Source: DATIXD01 sp035518875 (GTDB taxonomy: Bacteria; Pseudomonadota; Gammaproteobacteria; Methylococcales; Methylococcaceae). Taken from it: a stretch of DNA of 48,330 nucleotides. The notes beneath the pieces were generated by a model. That model had not been told where the DNA came from. It worked only from the letters and a program-made list of their open reading frames with translations, and made no database searches. Below are positions 7,944 through 16,920 of this stretch, one piece after another (positions within the stretch are counted from its first letter, which is position 1; each line of letters opens with the position of its first letter). Made by a program: the position numbers and the translations under genes. The stretch lies in the NCBI GenBank assembly GCA_035518875.1, contig DATIXD010000173.1, positions 1 to 48,330 on the forward strand, read 5' to 3'.

Positions 7944-9016
7944 GTTTGGCCGAATTGCTGGAACGCCATTTCGACGTTTTCCGCGTCTTTCATTATCTGA
8001 CGTTTCGCGCCATCCTGGGCGTTTTGACCGCGTTGCTGATTTCATTCATCGTCGGGCCGGTGATGATCCGTCATTTGAGTCGGTACAAGGTCGGCCAAAG
8101 TATTCGGCTGGACGGCCCGCAGTCGCACTTTTCCAAGGCCGGTACCCCGACCATGGGCGGCGCGCTGATCTTGGTTTCCATCGCCATCAGCACGCTGCTA
8201 TGGGCCGATTTGCGCAATCGCTACGTCTGGGTGACCCTGTTGGTGACCTTGGCCTTCGGGATCATCGGCTTCATCGATGATTACAAGAAACTGGTGCTCA
8301 GAAACAGCAAGGGCTTGGCGGCGAGGCACAAGTATCTCTGGCAGTCGATTTTCGGCTTGGCCGCCGCCCTGTTCCTTTATAACGCCGCAAGTCTTCCCGC
8401 AGAAACCAAGCTCATCGTGCCGTTTTTCAAGCAGATCATGCCGAGCTTGGGTTGGGGGTATGTGCTGTTGACCTATTTGGTCATCGTCGGTTCCAGCAAC
8501 GCGGTCAATCTGACCGATGGCCTCGACGGCCTCGCCATCATGCCCACGATCCTGGTCGGCGGCGCCCTGGGCATCTTCGCCTTCGCTTCCGGCAATACGA
8601 TTTTCGCCGATTATCTCGGCATCCCCTTCTTGCCCAAAGCGGGTGAACTGGTGGTGTTCTGTGGCGCCTTGGTCGGGGCGGGACTGGGGTTTCTCTGGTT
8701 CAACGCCTATCCCGCCCAGGTGTTCATGGGCGACGTGGGGGCGCTGGCTTTGGGCGCCGCGTTGGGCGTTCTGGCCGTGCTGGTGCGGCAGGAAATCGTG
8801 TTGATGGTCATGGGCGGGGTATTCGTGATGGAGACCGTCTCGGTCGTGCTGCAAGTGCTTTCCTTCAAGTTGACCGGCAAACGCATCTTCCGCATGGCGC
8901 CGATTCATCACCATTTCGAACTGAAGGGCTGGCCGGAGCCGCGGGTGATCGTCAGATTTTGGATCGTTACCGTCATTCTGGTGCTGTTCGGTCTGGCCAC
9001 GCTGAAACTGCGCTGA
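7934..9016 (+). CDS. mraY: Phospho-MurNAc-pentapeptide transferase MraY
   Basis: MraY transfers phospho-MurNAc-pentapeptide to undecaprenyl phosphate, making lipid I at the inner membrane. The product has 360 residues, the same as E. coli, with about ten hydrophobic segments. The Mg-binding D115-D116 in FIDDYKK, the NLTDGLDGLA motif at 192-201 and the MAPIHHHFEL loop near the C-terminus are present. ATG 7934 lies within the murF 3' end and matches the family start; the frame upstream of it is shadowed by murF. Confidence 0.97.
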   Translation: MLLGLAELLERHFDVFRVFHYLTFRAILGVLTALLISFIVGPVMIRHLSRYKVGQSIRLDGPQSHFSKAGTPTMGGALILVSIAISTLLWADLRNRYVWVTLLVTLAFGIIGFIDDYKKLVLRNSKGLAARHKYLWQSIFGLAAALFLYNAASLPAETKLIVPFFKQIMPSLGWGYVLLTYLVIVGSSNAVNLTDGLDGLAIMPTILVGGALGIFAFASGNTIFADYLGIPFLPKAGELVVFCGALVGAGLGFLWFNAYPAQVFMGDVGALALGAALGVLAVLVRQEIVLMVMGGVFVMETVSVVLQVLSFKLTGKRIFRMAPIHHHFELKGWPEPRVIVRFWIVTVILVLFGLATLKLR

Positions 9017-9023
9017 TCCTAAG

Positions 9024-10409
9024 ATGAAGTCCGCAATGAACCCAGCATCTTTCGACCAGCAGCCGCTTTCCCGCCTCGGGCTGGATGGCTCGTCCCGCGC
9101 GTTGGTGGTGGGTCTCGGCAAGACCGGATTGTCCGTCGCCGGCTTTCTGGCGCGCCACGGCATCGAACTGGCGGTGGCCGATTCGCGCGACAATCCACCC
9201 GGACTGGCCGAGTTGCGCGAGTTGCTTCCCGACGTGGCCGTCTTCCTGGGCGGTTTCGATCCGGCCGTCTTCGCCCGTGCGACCCATTTGATCGTCAGCC
9301 CCGGGGTGGCGCTGGAAACGCCGGCGCTCCTTCAGGCAAGCCGGTCGGGGGTGCCGATATTCGGCGATCTGGACTTGTTCGCTTGCATGGTCAAGGCGCC
9401 CGTGATCGCCATTACCGGCGCGAACGGCAAGAGCACGGTAACGACGCTGGTGGGGCTGATGGCCGAGGGTGACGGGCGCAAGGTCGGGGTCGGCGGTAAT
9501 CTCGGCATGCCCATGCTGGATCTGCTGGATCAGGGAGCTGAACTTTACGTGCTGGAGCTTTCGAGCTTCCAGTTGGAGCGGGCTTCGCTACTCGAACCCT
9601 TGGCGGCGACGGTGTTGAACATCAGCCCAGACCACATGGACCGCTATTCCGATGTACAGGCTTACGCCGACGCCAAGCGGCGGATTTTCAAGGGGCAGGG
9701 CGTCATGGTATTGAACGCTGACGATCCGCTGGTCGCAGCCATGGCCGAGGCGGGGCGACGCACGAAGTGGTTCGGCCTGAAGGAAGGCGCGCGGCTTGAT
9801 TACGGCGTGCGCAGGACCGCCGGCGAAGAATGGCTGGTCCGCGGCGATGAACCGATTATTCGCAGCAGCGAAGTGCGCATCAAAGGCCGGCACAATATTT
9901 CCAACGCCTTGGCGGCCTTGGCTCTGGGCGATGCGGCGGGCTTGTCGTCCGCGGCCATGGCCGAGGCTCTGCGGCAGTTTCCCGGCCTCGAACATCGCAT
10001 GCAATGGGTGGCCGACATCGACGGCGTGACCTGGATCAACGATTCCAAGGCGACCAACGTTGGGGCTTGTATCGCGGCGCTGGAAGGATTGACGGAGAAA
10101 GTGGTGCTGATCGCGGGCGGCGACGGCAAGGGTGCCGACTTCTCGGTGCTGGCGCCGGTGGCGGCGGAAAAGCTGCGGGCGGCGGTACTGATGGGCCGCG
10201 ATGCACCCCTGTTGGATGCGGCGCTGTATGGGGTCGTTCCGACCGTCCGTGTCGGGAACATGAAACAGGCCGTGGAAGCCGCGCGCAGGCTGGCGCAGCA
10301 GGGCGACACGGTGCTCCTGGCGCCGGCCTGCGCGAGCCTCGATCAATATAAGGATTATCAAGAGCGCGGCCAAATCTTTGCCGAGATGGTTCGGAGTTTG
10401 CCGGTATGA
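9024..10409 (+). CDS. murD: UDP-MurNAc-L-Ala:D-Glu ligase MurD
   Basis: MurD adds D-glutamate to UDP-MurNAc-L-alanine in the cytoplasm. The 461-residue protein shows an N-terminal Rossmann-like UDP-binding domain (VVGLGKTGLSVAGFL), the ATP loop ITGANGKST at 130-138, ELSSFQLE, and NDSKATN in the C-terminal domain, characteristic of MurD. A second ATG at 9036 is possible. The TGA overlaps the ftsW start as ATGA, so translation is probably coupled. Confidence 0.97.
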   Translation: MKSAMNPASFDQQPLSRLGLDGSSRALVVGLGKTGLSVAGFLARHGIELAVADSRDNPPGLAELRELLPDVAVFLGGFDPAVFARATHLIVSPGVALETPALLQASRSGVPIFGDLDLFACMVKAPVIAITGANGKSTVTTLVGLMAEGDGRKVGVGGNLGMPMLDLLDQGAELYVLELSSFQLERASLLEPLAATVLNISPDHMDRYSDVQAYADAKRRIFKGQGVMVLNADDPLVAAMAEAGRRTKWFGLKEGARLDYGVRRTAGEEWLVRGDEPIIRSSEVRIKGRHNISNALAALALGDAAGLSSAAMAEALRQFPGLEHRMQWVADIDGVTWINDSKATNVGACIAALEGLTEKVVLIAGGDGKGADFSVLAPVAAEKLRAAVLMGRDAPLLDAALYGVVPTVRVGNMKQAVEAARRLAQQGDTVLLAPACASLDQYKDYQERGQIFAEMVRSLPV

Positions 10410-11608
10410 AGACGAGAGTGGCGGGGAGGAGCCGGGGATTGGTTTTGCAATGGGGGCATCACCGGTTTTACCTGGACACGGTGTTGCTGAGCGCCTCGAT
10501 GGGGGTGTTGTTGTTGGGTTTCATCATGGTCGCCTCGGCCTCCCTGCACTTGGGCGAGAAGTTGGCCGACGACAGCTTTTATTTTCCCAAGCACCAGTTG
10601 GCGCATGTCGCGATGGGGTTGATGGCGGGCGTATTCGTGGCCTGCCGGCGGCTCGAGTTTTGGGAGAAATCCTCCAAGACCCTGCTCCTGGTCGGCTTGG
10701 TTTTGCTGGTTTTGGTGTTGATCCCGGGCTTGGGAAAATCGGTGAACGGTAGTTCGCGGTGGCTGAGTCTAGTCGGCGTCCGGATCCAGGTATCGGAAGT
10801 ATTCAAGCTGATCGCGGTCGTCTACATGGCGAGCTACATCACCCGTCATCTGCAGACCGTCAGGACTTCCGTCCTCGGCATGATTCGCCCGCTCGCGCTG
10901 CTGTCGGCAGCGGGCATATTGCTGTTGCTGGAGCCGGACTTCGGCTCCACGGCCGTGATCATGGCGACTGCGCTCGGCATGCTGTTTCTGGCCGGGGCCA
11001 GGTTATGGCAGTTCGGCATCTTGCTGGGCGCAGTGGGCGCCTTAGGTGTGGTACTGATTTATTCCTCATCTTACCGGCTCAAACGCGTCCTGAGTTTCAT
11101 TGACCCCTGGGCCGATCCGCTGAATTCGGGCTTCCAGCTGACCCAGGCCCTGATCGCCTTCGGGCGTGGCGAGTGGATGGGCGTGGGCTTGGGATCCAGC
11201 GTACAGAAACTTTTTTATCTGCCCGAGGCCCACACCGATTTCCTGTTTTCGGTGATCGGCGAGGAGCTGGGGCTGTTTGGCATCATCGTGGTCATTTTCC
11301 TATTTTCGATTATCGTCTGGCGCGCTTTCGTGATCGGCCAACTCGCGACGCGCGCGGGCAACCGCTTCGCGGCATTTCTCGCCTATGGTCTTGGAATCTG
11401 GTTCGGCATCCAGGCTTTCATCAACATGGGCGTCAACATGGGCATGTTGCCGACCAAGGGGCTGACCCTGCCGCTCATGAGCTATGGCGGCGGCAGCATG
11501 ATCGTGATGTGTTCGGCCCTGGCACTGTTGTTTCGGGTGCGCAGCGAAGTCGTCGAAGTCTATGCCGGGGCATACCGGGAGAGATCCTCGTGGCTGCGCG
11601 CATCATGA
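10406..11608 (+). CDS. ftsW: Septal peptidoglycan glycosyltransferase FtsW
   Basis: FtsW is the SEDS-family glycosyltransferase that polymerises lipid II at the septum with FtsI. The 400-residue protein has about ten transmembrane segments. It carries the SEDS motifs SSRWLSLVGVRIQVSEVFKL (first periplasmic region), AHTDFLFSVIGEELG and PTKGLTLPLMSYGG at 349-362. The N-terminal 25 residues are basic and cytoplasmic. It overlaps murD by four bases and murG by about 19 bases. Confidence 0.97.
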   Translation: MKTRVAGRSRGLVLQWGHHRFYLDTVLLSASMGVLLLGFIMVASASLHLGEKLADDSFYFPKHQLAHVAMGLMAGVFVACRRLEFWEKSSKTLLLVGLVLLVLVLIPGLGKSVNGSSRWLSLVGVRIQVSEVFKLIAVVYMASYITRHLQTVRTSVLGMIRPLALLSAAGILLLLEPDFGSTAVIMATALGMLFLAGARLWQFGILLGAVGALGVVLIYSSSYRLKRVLSFIDPWADPLNSGFQLTQALIAFGRGEWMGVGLGSSVQKLFYLPEAHTDFLFSVIGEELGLFGIIVVIFLFSIIVWRAFVIGQLATRAGNRFAAFLAYGLGIWFGIQAFINMGVNMGMLPTKGLTLPLMSYGGGSMIVMCSALALLFRVRSEVVEVYAGAYRERSSWLRAS

Positions 11609-12654
11609 TCCTGGCCGGCGGGACCGGCGGCCATATCTACCCGGCGCTGGCGGTCGCGCGCGAGTTGCGCGAGCGCGGCTGCGAAGTGACGTGGATGGGT
11701 ACCCGGGCCGGCATGGAGGCGAGGGTGATACCGGCCGCCGGCATTCCCATGGAATGGCTGTCCGTGACGGGCTTCAGGGGTAAGGGCTTGCTGGCCAAGA
11801 TGAAGGCGCCGTTCAAACTCCTCCTCGCCTGCTGGCAGGCGATCCGGATCCTGTTGCGGAACAGGCCGAATGTCGTGCTCGGCATGGGCGGTTTCGTCGC
11901 AGGTCCTGGCGGGATCATGGCGAGGCTTTTGCGTATCCCGCTGGTGATTCATGAGCAGAATCGAATTCCGGGCACGACCAATCGGATGTTGGTAAAATGG
12001 GCGCGGGTCGTCCTGGAGGCTTTTCCGGGTAGCTTCCCTCCCGCATCGGGCGCGCGTTGCGTCGGCAATCCGTTGCGGCGTGAGATCGTGGAAGCGGTTG
12101 CGGCGGAAAAACTCGAACGAGGAGAGAAACTGAAAGTTTTGGTGTTGGGTGGCAGTCAAGGGGCGATGGCGCTGAATCATATCGTGCCCGAGGCTGTGGC
12201 GATGGCTGGGGCGATTCAGGTGCTTCACCAAACCGGTGAGGCGATGCGGGCGCAAACCGCGGCGCTGTATGAACGCTCGAGGGTCGACGCCCGCGTCGTG
12301 GCGTTCATCGAGGACATGGCCGACGCCTATCGTTGGGCCGATTTGGCTGTCTGCCGCGCGGGGGCGATGACCGTGAGCGAACTCATGGCCGCCGGCCTGC
12401 CCGCCGTGTTGGTGCCTTTTCCGCATGCCATCGACGATCATCAGACCCGCAACGCCCGCTATCTGGTCGACGCCGGGGCCGCCCTGGTGATTCCCCAATC
12501 CGAATTGACCCCCGAACGCTTGTCGTCAGAGCTGACCCGACTCGCTCGACAACCCGTGAGGCTTTCCGCAATGTCGCGCCGAGCGCGGGAACTGGCCAAA
12601 CTGGATGCGGCCCGCGTTGTCGCGGACATCTGCCTGTGTGAGGCGAACGCATGA
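11590..12654 (+). CDS. murG: Lipid II synthase MurG (UDP-GlcNAc transferase)
   Basis: MurG transfers GlcNAc from UDP-GlcNAc to lipid I on the inner face of the membrane. The 354-residue product (E. coli: 355) has the glycine-rich loop AGGTGGHIYPAL at 9-20, GMGGFVAGPGG, HEQNRIPGTTNR, and VLGGSQGA leading the second Rossmann domain, with CRAGAMTVSE and PHAIDDHQTRNA for UDP-GlcNAc binding. I chose GTG 11590 because GGGAGAG (11579-11585) sits just upstream; ATG 11605, which overlaps the ftsW stop, is an alternative five residues shorter. The stop overlaps the long murC start at 12651. Confidence 0.96.
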   Translation: MAARIMILAGGTGGHIYPALAVARELRERGCEVTWMGTRAGMEARVIPAAGIPMEWLSVTGFRGKGLLAKMKAPFKLLLACWQAIRILLRNRPNVVLGMGGFVAGPGGIMARLLRIPLVIHEQNRIPGTTNRMLVKWARVVLEAFPGSFPPASGARCVGNPLRREIVEAVAAEKLERGEKLKVLVLGGSQGAMALNHIVPEAVAMAGAIQVLHQTGEAMRAQTAALYERSRVDARVVAFIEDMADAYRWADLAVCRAGAMTVSELMAAGLPAVLVPFPHAIDDHQTRNARYLVDAGAALVIPQSELTPERLSSELTRLARQPVRLSAMSRRARELAKLDAARVVADICLCEANA

Positions 12655-14210
12655 AAAACCCCCAGCGATTAGACATGACTACCCGGCAGGGCGAAGCGCC
12701 GCGACTAAAGCGGCAGGACGAAGCGCCGCGACCAATGCGGCGGCATGACCGGATGGCACCCGAAGGGTGCGAGGCATGGATGCCCCGTATGAGCCGCATC
12801 CGCCGCATCCATTTCGTCGGCATCGGCGGCACCGGCATGAGCGGCATCGCCGAAGTGCTGCTCAATCTCGGCTACGAAGTCTCGGGCTCGGATTTGCAGA
12901 ACAACACCAACACCCGTCGGCTGGCTGAACTGGGGGCGAACATCCGCATCGGCCATGGCGCGGGGAACATCGCCGATGCCGAGGTGGTGGTGATTTCCAG
13001 CGCGGTCAACCGCACCAATATCGAAGTGGACGCCGCGCGCCGACAGAAGATTCCCGTCATTTCCCGGGCTGAGATGCTGGCGGAACTGATGCGCTTCCGC
13101 TACGGCATCGCTGTCGCCGGTACCCACGGCAAGACCACGACCACCAGCCTGACGGCGAGCGTTCTGGCCGAAGCCGGGCTCGATCCGACCTTCGTGATCG
13201 GCGGCCGCCTCAACAGCGTGGGCGCCAATGCCCAATTGGGCAAGGGCGCCTATCTGGTCGCGGAGGCGGATGAAAGCGACGCTTCCTTCCTGCACTTGCA
13301 GCCGATGATTGCCATCGTGACCAATATCGACCAGGATCACATGGAAACCTACGGCGGCGATTTTCAGCGGCTGAAAAACACCTTCGTCGAATTCCTGCAC
13401 CACGTGCCCTTCTACGGCCTGGCGGTAGTGTGCGTCGACGATCCCGGCGTCAAAGACGTGCTGGGGCAGATCGATAAGCCGGTCAGAACCTACGGCTTGA
13501 GCCCGGAGGCCGACATTCGCGCGGCCGATATCGTTCGCCAGGGACTCAGCACCCGCTTTTCCGTGATTCGGGAGGGGCGGCGGGAGAAGCTAGAGGTGAC
13601 TCTCAATCTCCCCGGCCGGCACAATATCCTCAACGCCCTGGCCGTGATCGGCGTCGCCACCGAACTGGGTGTCGCCGACGAGATCATTCAGCGTGCACTG
13701 GCCAATTTCAAGGGCATAGGTCGGCGTTTCCAGCTCAATGGGGAATTACCCTTCGGCGGCGAAATCGTGACCTTCGTGGACGATTATGGTCACCATCCCC
13801 GTGAAGTCGCGGCGACTCTGGATTCGGCTCGGCAGGTCTGGCCGGATCGAAGGCTGGTGGTGGTGTTCCAACCCCACCGCTACACCCGCACCCGCGACCT
13901 GTTCGAGGATTTCGTGCAGGTCTTGTCCAAGGTGGATGTTCTGGTCCTGCTCGAAGTGTACGCCGCCGGCGAAGCGGCTCTGGCCGGCGCCGACGGTCGT
14001 TCGCTGTCGCGGGCGATCCGGGTGCGGGGACAGGTGGACCCGATTTTCGTGGAAAAAGTTGGCGAATTGCCCGATGTATTGCCGGGCATTCTGGAACCCG
14101 GAGACGTCGTGTTGACGCTGGGCGCGGGCAATATCGGCGCGGCGGCGGCGGAACTGGTGCAGCGTCTGGAGCCCTTGTTGCGCTCCGCGGATGCGGGTCG
14201 AGAGGGGTAA
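12651..14210 (+). CDS. murC: UDP-MurNAc:L-alanine ligase MurC, with an unusual N-terminal leader
   Basis: MurC adds L-alanine to UDP-MurNAc, the first peptide step. From ATG 12651 it has 519 residues, longer than the usual 460-490. The family core starts at RRIHFVGIGGTGMSGIAEVL (51-70), the ATP loop is GTHGKTTTT at 157-165, and EADESDASFL and DDYGHHPREV are present. ATG 12651 overlaps the murG stop (ATGA) with GAGG seven bases upstream, so I kept it. The first 43 codons are built from a 27-base tandem repeat and have no family counterpart. ATG 12780 or 12789, just before the core, would give 476 or 473 residues, a normal size, so either may be the real start. Confidence 0.95.
   Translation: MKNPQRLDMTTRQGEAPRLKRQDEAPRPMRRHDRMAPEGCEAWMPRMSRIRRIHFVGIGGTGMSGIAEVLLNLGYEVSGSDLQNNTNTRRLAELGANIRIGHGAGNIADAEVVVISSAVNRTNIEVDAARRQKIPVISRAEMLAELMRFRYGIAVAGTHGKTTTTSLTASVLAEAGLDPTFVIGGRLNSVGANAQLGKGAYLVAEADESDASFLHLQPMIAIVTNIDQDHMETYGGDFQRLKNTFVEFLHHVPFYGLAVVCVDDPGVKDVLGQIDKPVRTYGLSPEADIRAADIVRQGLSTRFSVIREGRREKLEVTLNLPGRHNILNALAVIGVATELGVADEIIQRALANFKGIGRRFQLNGELPFGGEIVTFVDDYGHHPREVAATLDSARQVWPDRRLVVVFQPHRYTRTRDLFEDFVQVLSKVDVLVLLEVYAAGEAALAGADGRSLSRAIRVRGQVDPIFVEKVGELPDVLPGILEPGDVVLTLGAGNIGAAAAELVQRLEPLLRSADAGREG
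12684..12750 (+). repeat. 27-base tandem repeat, two full units and a partial third
   Basis: Units lie at 12684-12710 and 12711-12737 and agree in 24 of 27 positions; a degenerate partial unit follows at 12738-12750. Each unit contains a small dyad (CCGC...GCGG). The period is nine codons, so the array is read in frame as two related EAPR-containing blocks if murC starts at 12651. A related segment is at 5008-5031 in ftsI. Confidence 0.75.
12756..12784 (+). repeat. Two adjacent palindromes around the internal murC start
   Basis: GCACCC-GAA-GGGTGC at 12756-12770 is a perfect 6-base stem with a 3-base loop. GGCAT-GG-ATGCC at 12773-12784 is a second inverted repeat that contains the candidate ATG at 12780. 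If folded in RNA these would cover the ribosome binding region of the internal start. Confidence 0.65.
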
Positions 14211-14214
14211 CTAA

Positions 14215-15156
14215 ATGGCTGCGACAGCGCTGGAGGTGAGGTTTGCCGTCGATGTTCGGCCGCTGCGGGGTGAACTGCGCCCGAACGAGGTGCTCTCGGA
14301 ATATACCTCCTGGCGTGTGGGCGGCCCGGCCGATCGGCTTTATTGGCCGGCCGACCTGGATGATCTGGTGATGTTCCTGCAAGTCCTGCCCGAGGACGAA
14401 CCGCTGTTCTGGCTGGGGCTCGGCAGCAATCTGCTGGTGCGCGATGGGGGCTTGCGCGGTACGGTGATCTGTACCAGGGGGAGGCTCAAGGCGATGCGCC
14501 GGTTCGATGCCGAGCGGATTTATGTTGAAGCGGGTGTGCCCTGCGCCCATGTCGCCAAGTTTTGCGCCGAACAGCGGCTCACCGGCGCGGAGTTTCTGGC
14601 CGGCATTCCCGGCACGATGGGTGGAGCCCTGGCGATGAACGCGGGCGCTTTCGGCGGCGAAACCTGGCCCCTGGTCGAGCGGGTGATTACGGCCGATCAC
14701 AAGGGCGTTCGCCGCAGTCGGCCGGTCGAAGATTTTGCGGTGGGTTACCGCAGCGTGCGCGGGGCGGAGGGCGAATGGTTCCTGGCCGCCGAATTGAAAC
14801 TGATACCCGGCGACCCCGAGGTCAGCAGGGAGAGGATCAAGGCATTGTTGGCCAAGCGAGCGGCCACGCAGCCGACCAACCTGCCCAGCTGCGGCTCCGT
14901 GTTCCGCAATCCGCCGGGCGATCACGCCGCCCGGTTGATTGAGGCTTGCGGATTGAAAGGCTATGGCATCGGCGGGGCCCGCGTGTCGGAGAAGCACGCC
15001 AATTTCATCGTCAACACCGGCGGCGCGACAGCTGCGGATATCGAAACCCTGATTCGGCATGTGCGTGAACAGGTGGACTCAAAGTACGCCGTGCGCTTGG
15101 AGTCGGAAGTGCGGATCGTGGGCGAGCCGGCAATTCAAGTTAAGGAGCTTGGGTGA
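14215..15156 (+). CDS. murB: UDP-N-acetylenolpyruvoylglucosamine reductase MurB
   Basis: MurB is the FAD enzyme that reduces enolpyruvyl-UDP-GlcNAc to UDP-MurNAc with NADPH. The 313-residue protein contains the FAD-binding motifs YTSWRVGGPAD and GLGSNLLVRDGG, then GIPGTMGGALAMNAGAFG, and the catalytic serine S228 in CGSVFRNP. The length, and the match to forms without the long tyrosine loop of E. coli MurB, suggest the type II subclass. In E. coli murB lies outside the dcw cluster; here it sits between murC and ddl, five bases after murC and overlapping ddl. Confidence 0.96.
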   Translation: MAATALEVRFAVDVRPLRGELRPNEVLSEYTSWRVGGPADRLYWPADLDDLVMFLQVLPEDEPLFWLGLGSNLLVRDGGLRGTVICTRGRLKAMRRFDAERIYVEAGVPCAHVAKFCAEQRLTGAEFLAGIPGTMGGALAMNAGAFGGETWPLVERVITADHKGVRRSRPVEDFAVGYRSVRGAEGEWFLAAELKLIPGDPEVSRERIKALLAKRAATQPTNLPSCGSVFRNPPGDHAARLIEACGLKGYGIGGARVSEKHANFIVNTGGATAADIETLIRHVREQVDSKYAVRLESEVRIVGEPAIQVKELG

Positions 15157-16094
15157 ACGTTCGAGTGCAAAATGCAGCGGTATTCGGTCGGGTCGCCGTC
15201 CTCATGGGCGGGACCTCGGCCGAGCGGGAAGTTTCCTTGAAGAGCGGGCAGGCGGTGTTGTCGGGCTTGCTGGCGCGGAGTGTGGACGCCGTCGCCGTCG
15301 AGGTTGGGAAAAATTTGCTGGAGCCCCTGCTGACCCGAAAATTTGATCGGGTTTTCAATATATTGCATGGGCGCGGCGGCGAGGACGGAATTTTGCAGGG
15401 TGCCTTGGACGCACTGGGCATGCCCTATACGGGCAGCGGCGTCCTTGCTTCCGCGCTGAGCATGGACAAACTCAAGACCAAGCTGTGCTGGCTGGGCGCA
15501 GGGTTTCCCACGCCGCGCTGGATGTTGCTGGAAAAACCCGAAGATCTGGATCGCTGCGCGGAGGAGCTGGGTTTTCCCCTCATCGTCAAGCCGGCAGAGG
15601 AAGGTTCCAGCATCGGCATGAGTCGGGCAGAAAATCGAGGCGAATTGCTCGAGGCATGGAGACGGGCCTCCCAATATCATTGCGCGGTTTTTGCCGAAAC
15701 CTGGATCACCGGCAAGGAATACACGGCCGCGGTGTTAAACGATGCGCCGCTACCCCTGATCCGGCTGGAAACCCCGCATGCGTTTTACGATTTCGACGCG
15801 AAATACCGCGCAGATTCCACTCGGTACCATTGCCCCTGCGGCTTGAGCGCCGAACGGGAGGCAGCCTTACAGGATTTGGCTCGGCGCGCTTGCCAGTGCA
15901 TCGGCGTCAGCGGTTGGGGACGGGTCGACTTGTTGGTCGACGGCGAAGGTAATCCCTGGCTCATCGAAGTTAACACGGTGCCGGGCATGACCGACCATAG
16001 CCTAGTGCCCATGGCGGCGAGGGCGGCGGGGATCGAATTCGACGAGTTGGTCTGGCAGATTCTGGAAACCAGCCTGAAAGACCGGAAGGGTTGA
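15153..16094 (+). CDS. ddl: D-alanine--D-alanine ligase
   Basis: Ddl makes the D-Ala-D-Ala dipeptide used by MurF. The 313-residue ATP-grasp protein (E. coli DdlB: 306) has the N-terminal GGTSAEREVSLKSG signature at about residue 17, HGRGGEDG, PLIVKPAEEGSSIG for ATP binding, and the C-terminal WLIEVNTVPGMTDHSLVPMAA metal and substrate motif. The start is GTG 15153, overlapping the murB stop, with AGGAG at 15143-15147. It is followed by ftsQ after one base. Confidence 0.96.
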   Translation: MNVRVQNAAVFGRVAVLMGGTSAEREVSLKSGQAVLSGLLARSVDAVAVEVGKNLLEPLLTRKFDRVFNILHGRGGEDGILQGALDALGMPYTGSGVLASALSMDKLKTKLCWLGAGFPTPRWMLLEKPEDLDRCAEELGFPLIVKPAEEGSSIGMSRAENRGELLEAWRRASQYHCAVFAETWITGKEYTAAVLNDAPLPLIRLETPHAFYDFDAKYRADSTRYHCPCGLSAEREAALQDLARRACQCIGVSGWGRVDLLVDGEGNPWLIEVNTVPGMTDHSLVPMAARAAGIEFDELVWQILETSLKDRKG

Positions 16095-16095
16095 G

Positions 16096-16899
16096 GTGTC
16101 GGGCGTGTTTGGTCGGGGTGGGCGGATCGTGTGGGAGAACAAGAAGCGGGCCTTGATACTGATTGTGGTGATCGCGCTTTCGGTCGTGGGGTTTTCGCTC
16201 CGTTGGCCCGCGCAGGCGGAGCCGCTGTTCCCGATCCGCTATGTCCGCGTGGAAGGCGCGATCGAAAACCTGGATGTCGCGGGGCTGCGCCGAACGCTAT
16301 TGCCCACCGTCAGCACCGGCTATTTTTCCCTGCCCATGCGCGAAATCGAGCGGGTCGCGAGATCTTATCCGTGGGTCGACGGGGTCCAGGTAGCTCGCCT
16401 TTGGCCGGACACACTGGTGGTGAGAATCAGCGAGCAGAAGGCCCGGGTGCGCTGGGGGGATCATTCCTTGCTCAATCAGCGGGGCGAACGTTTCGAGCCG
16501 GGGGGGCTCGACGCATTTCGGGAACTCCCTGCGATTGTCGGCCCTGAGGGAATGGAAAATTATCTGTTGGGCATGCTGAATGGCCTGAATGACAGGCTGA
16601 AGCCCAAGGGACTGCACATCGCTTCTCTAGATATGAGTAAGCGGCGGGCCTGGGTCGTCAGGCTAACCAACGGCACGGAAGTTCATTTCGGCAGACAGGA
16701 CCCCATGAAGGCGCTGAATCGCTTCCTGGAACTCATGCCAAAGCTGGGCGAAGACAGGATCGCGGCGGTCCAGCGAGTGGATTTGCGCTATCCCAATGGC
16801 TTCGCGGTGGTGTGGAAGCCTGATGCAAGCAACCTCGACCATCCGTCCGGGCAAGACGGCCGGGGGGAATTCATCTTATCGACAAAGCCAGTAACCTAG
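16096..16899 (+). CDS. ftsQ: Cell division protein FtsQ
   Basis: FtsQ is the bitopic scaffold of the FtsQLB complex. The 267-residue product has a basic cytoplasmic N-terminus, one transmembrane segment at about 18-37, a POTRA domain beginning FPIRYVRVEGAIENL, and the FtsQ beta domain with SYPWVDGVQVARLWPDTLVVRISEQ and DLRYPNGFAVVW. The start is GTG 16096, one base after the ddl stop. The position between ddl and ftsA is standard. Confidence 0.95.
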   Translation: MSGVFGRGGRIVWENKKRALILIVVIALSVVGFSLRWPAQAEPLFPIRYVRVEGAIENLDVAGLRRTLLPTVSTGYFSLPMREIERVARSYPWVDGVQVARLWPDTLVVRISEQKARVRWGDHSLLNQRGERFEPGGLDAFRELPAIVGPEGMENYLLGMLNGLNDRLKPKGLHIASLDMSKRRAWVVRLTNGTEVHFGRQDPMKALNRFLELMPKLGEDRIAAVQRVDLRYPNGFAVVWKPDASNLDHPSGQDGRGEFILSTKPVT

Positions 16900-16920
16900 C
16901 GCCAGAGACTATTGACAGAA

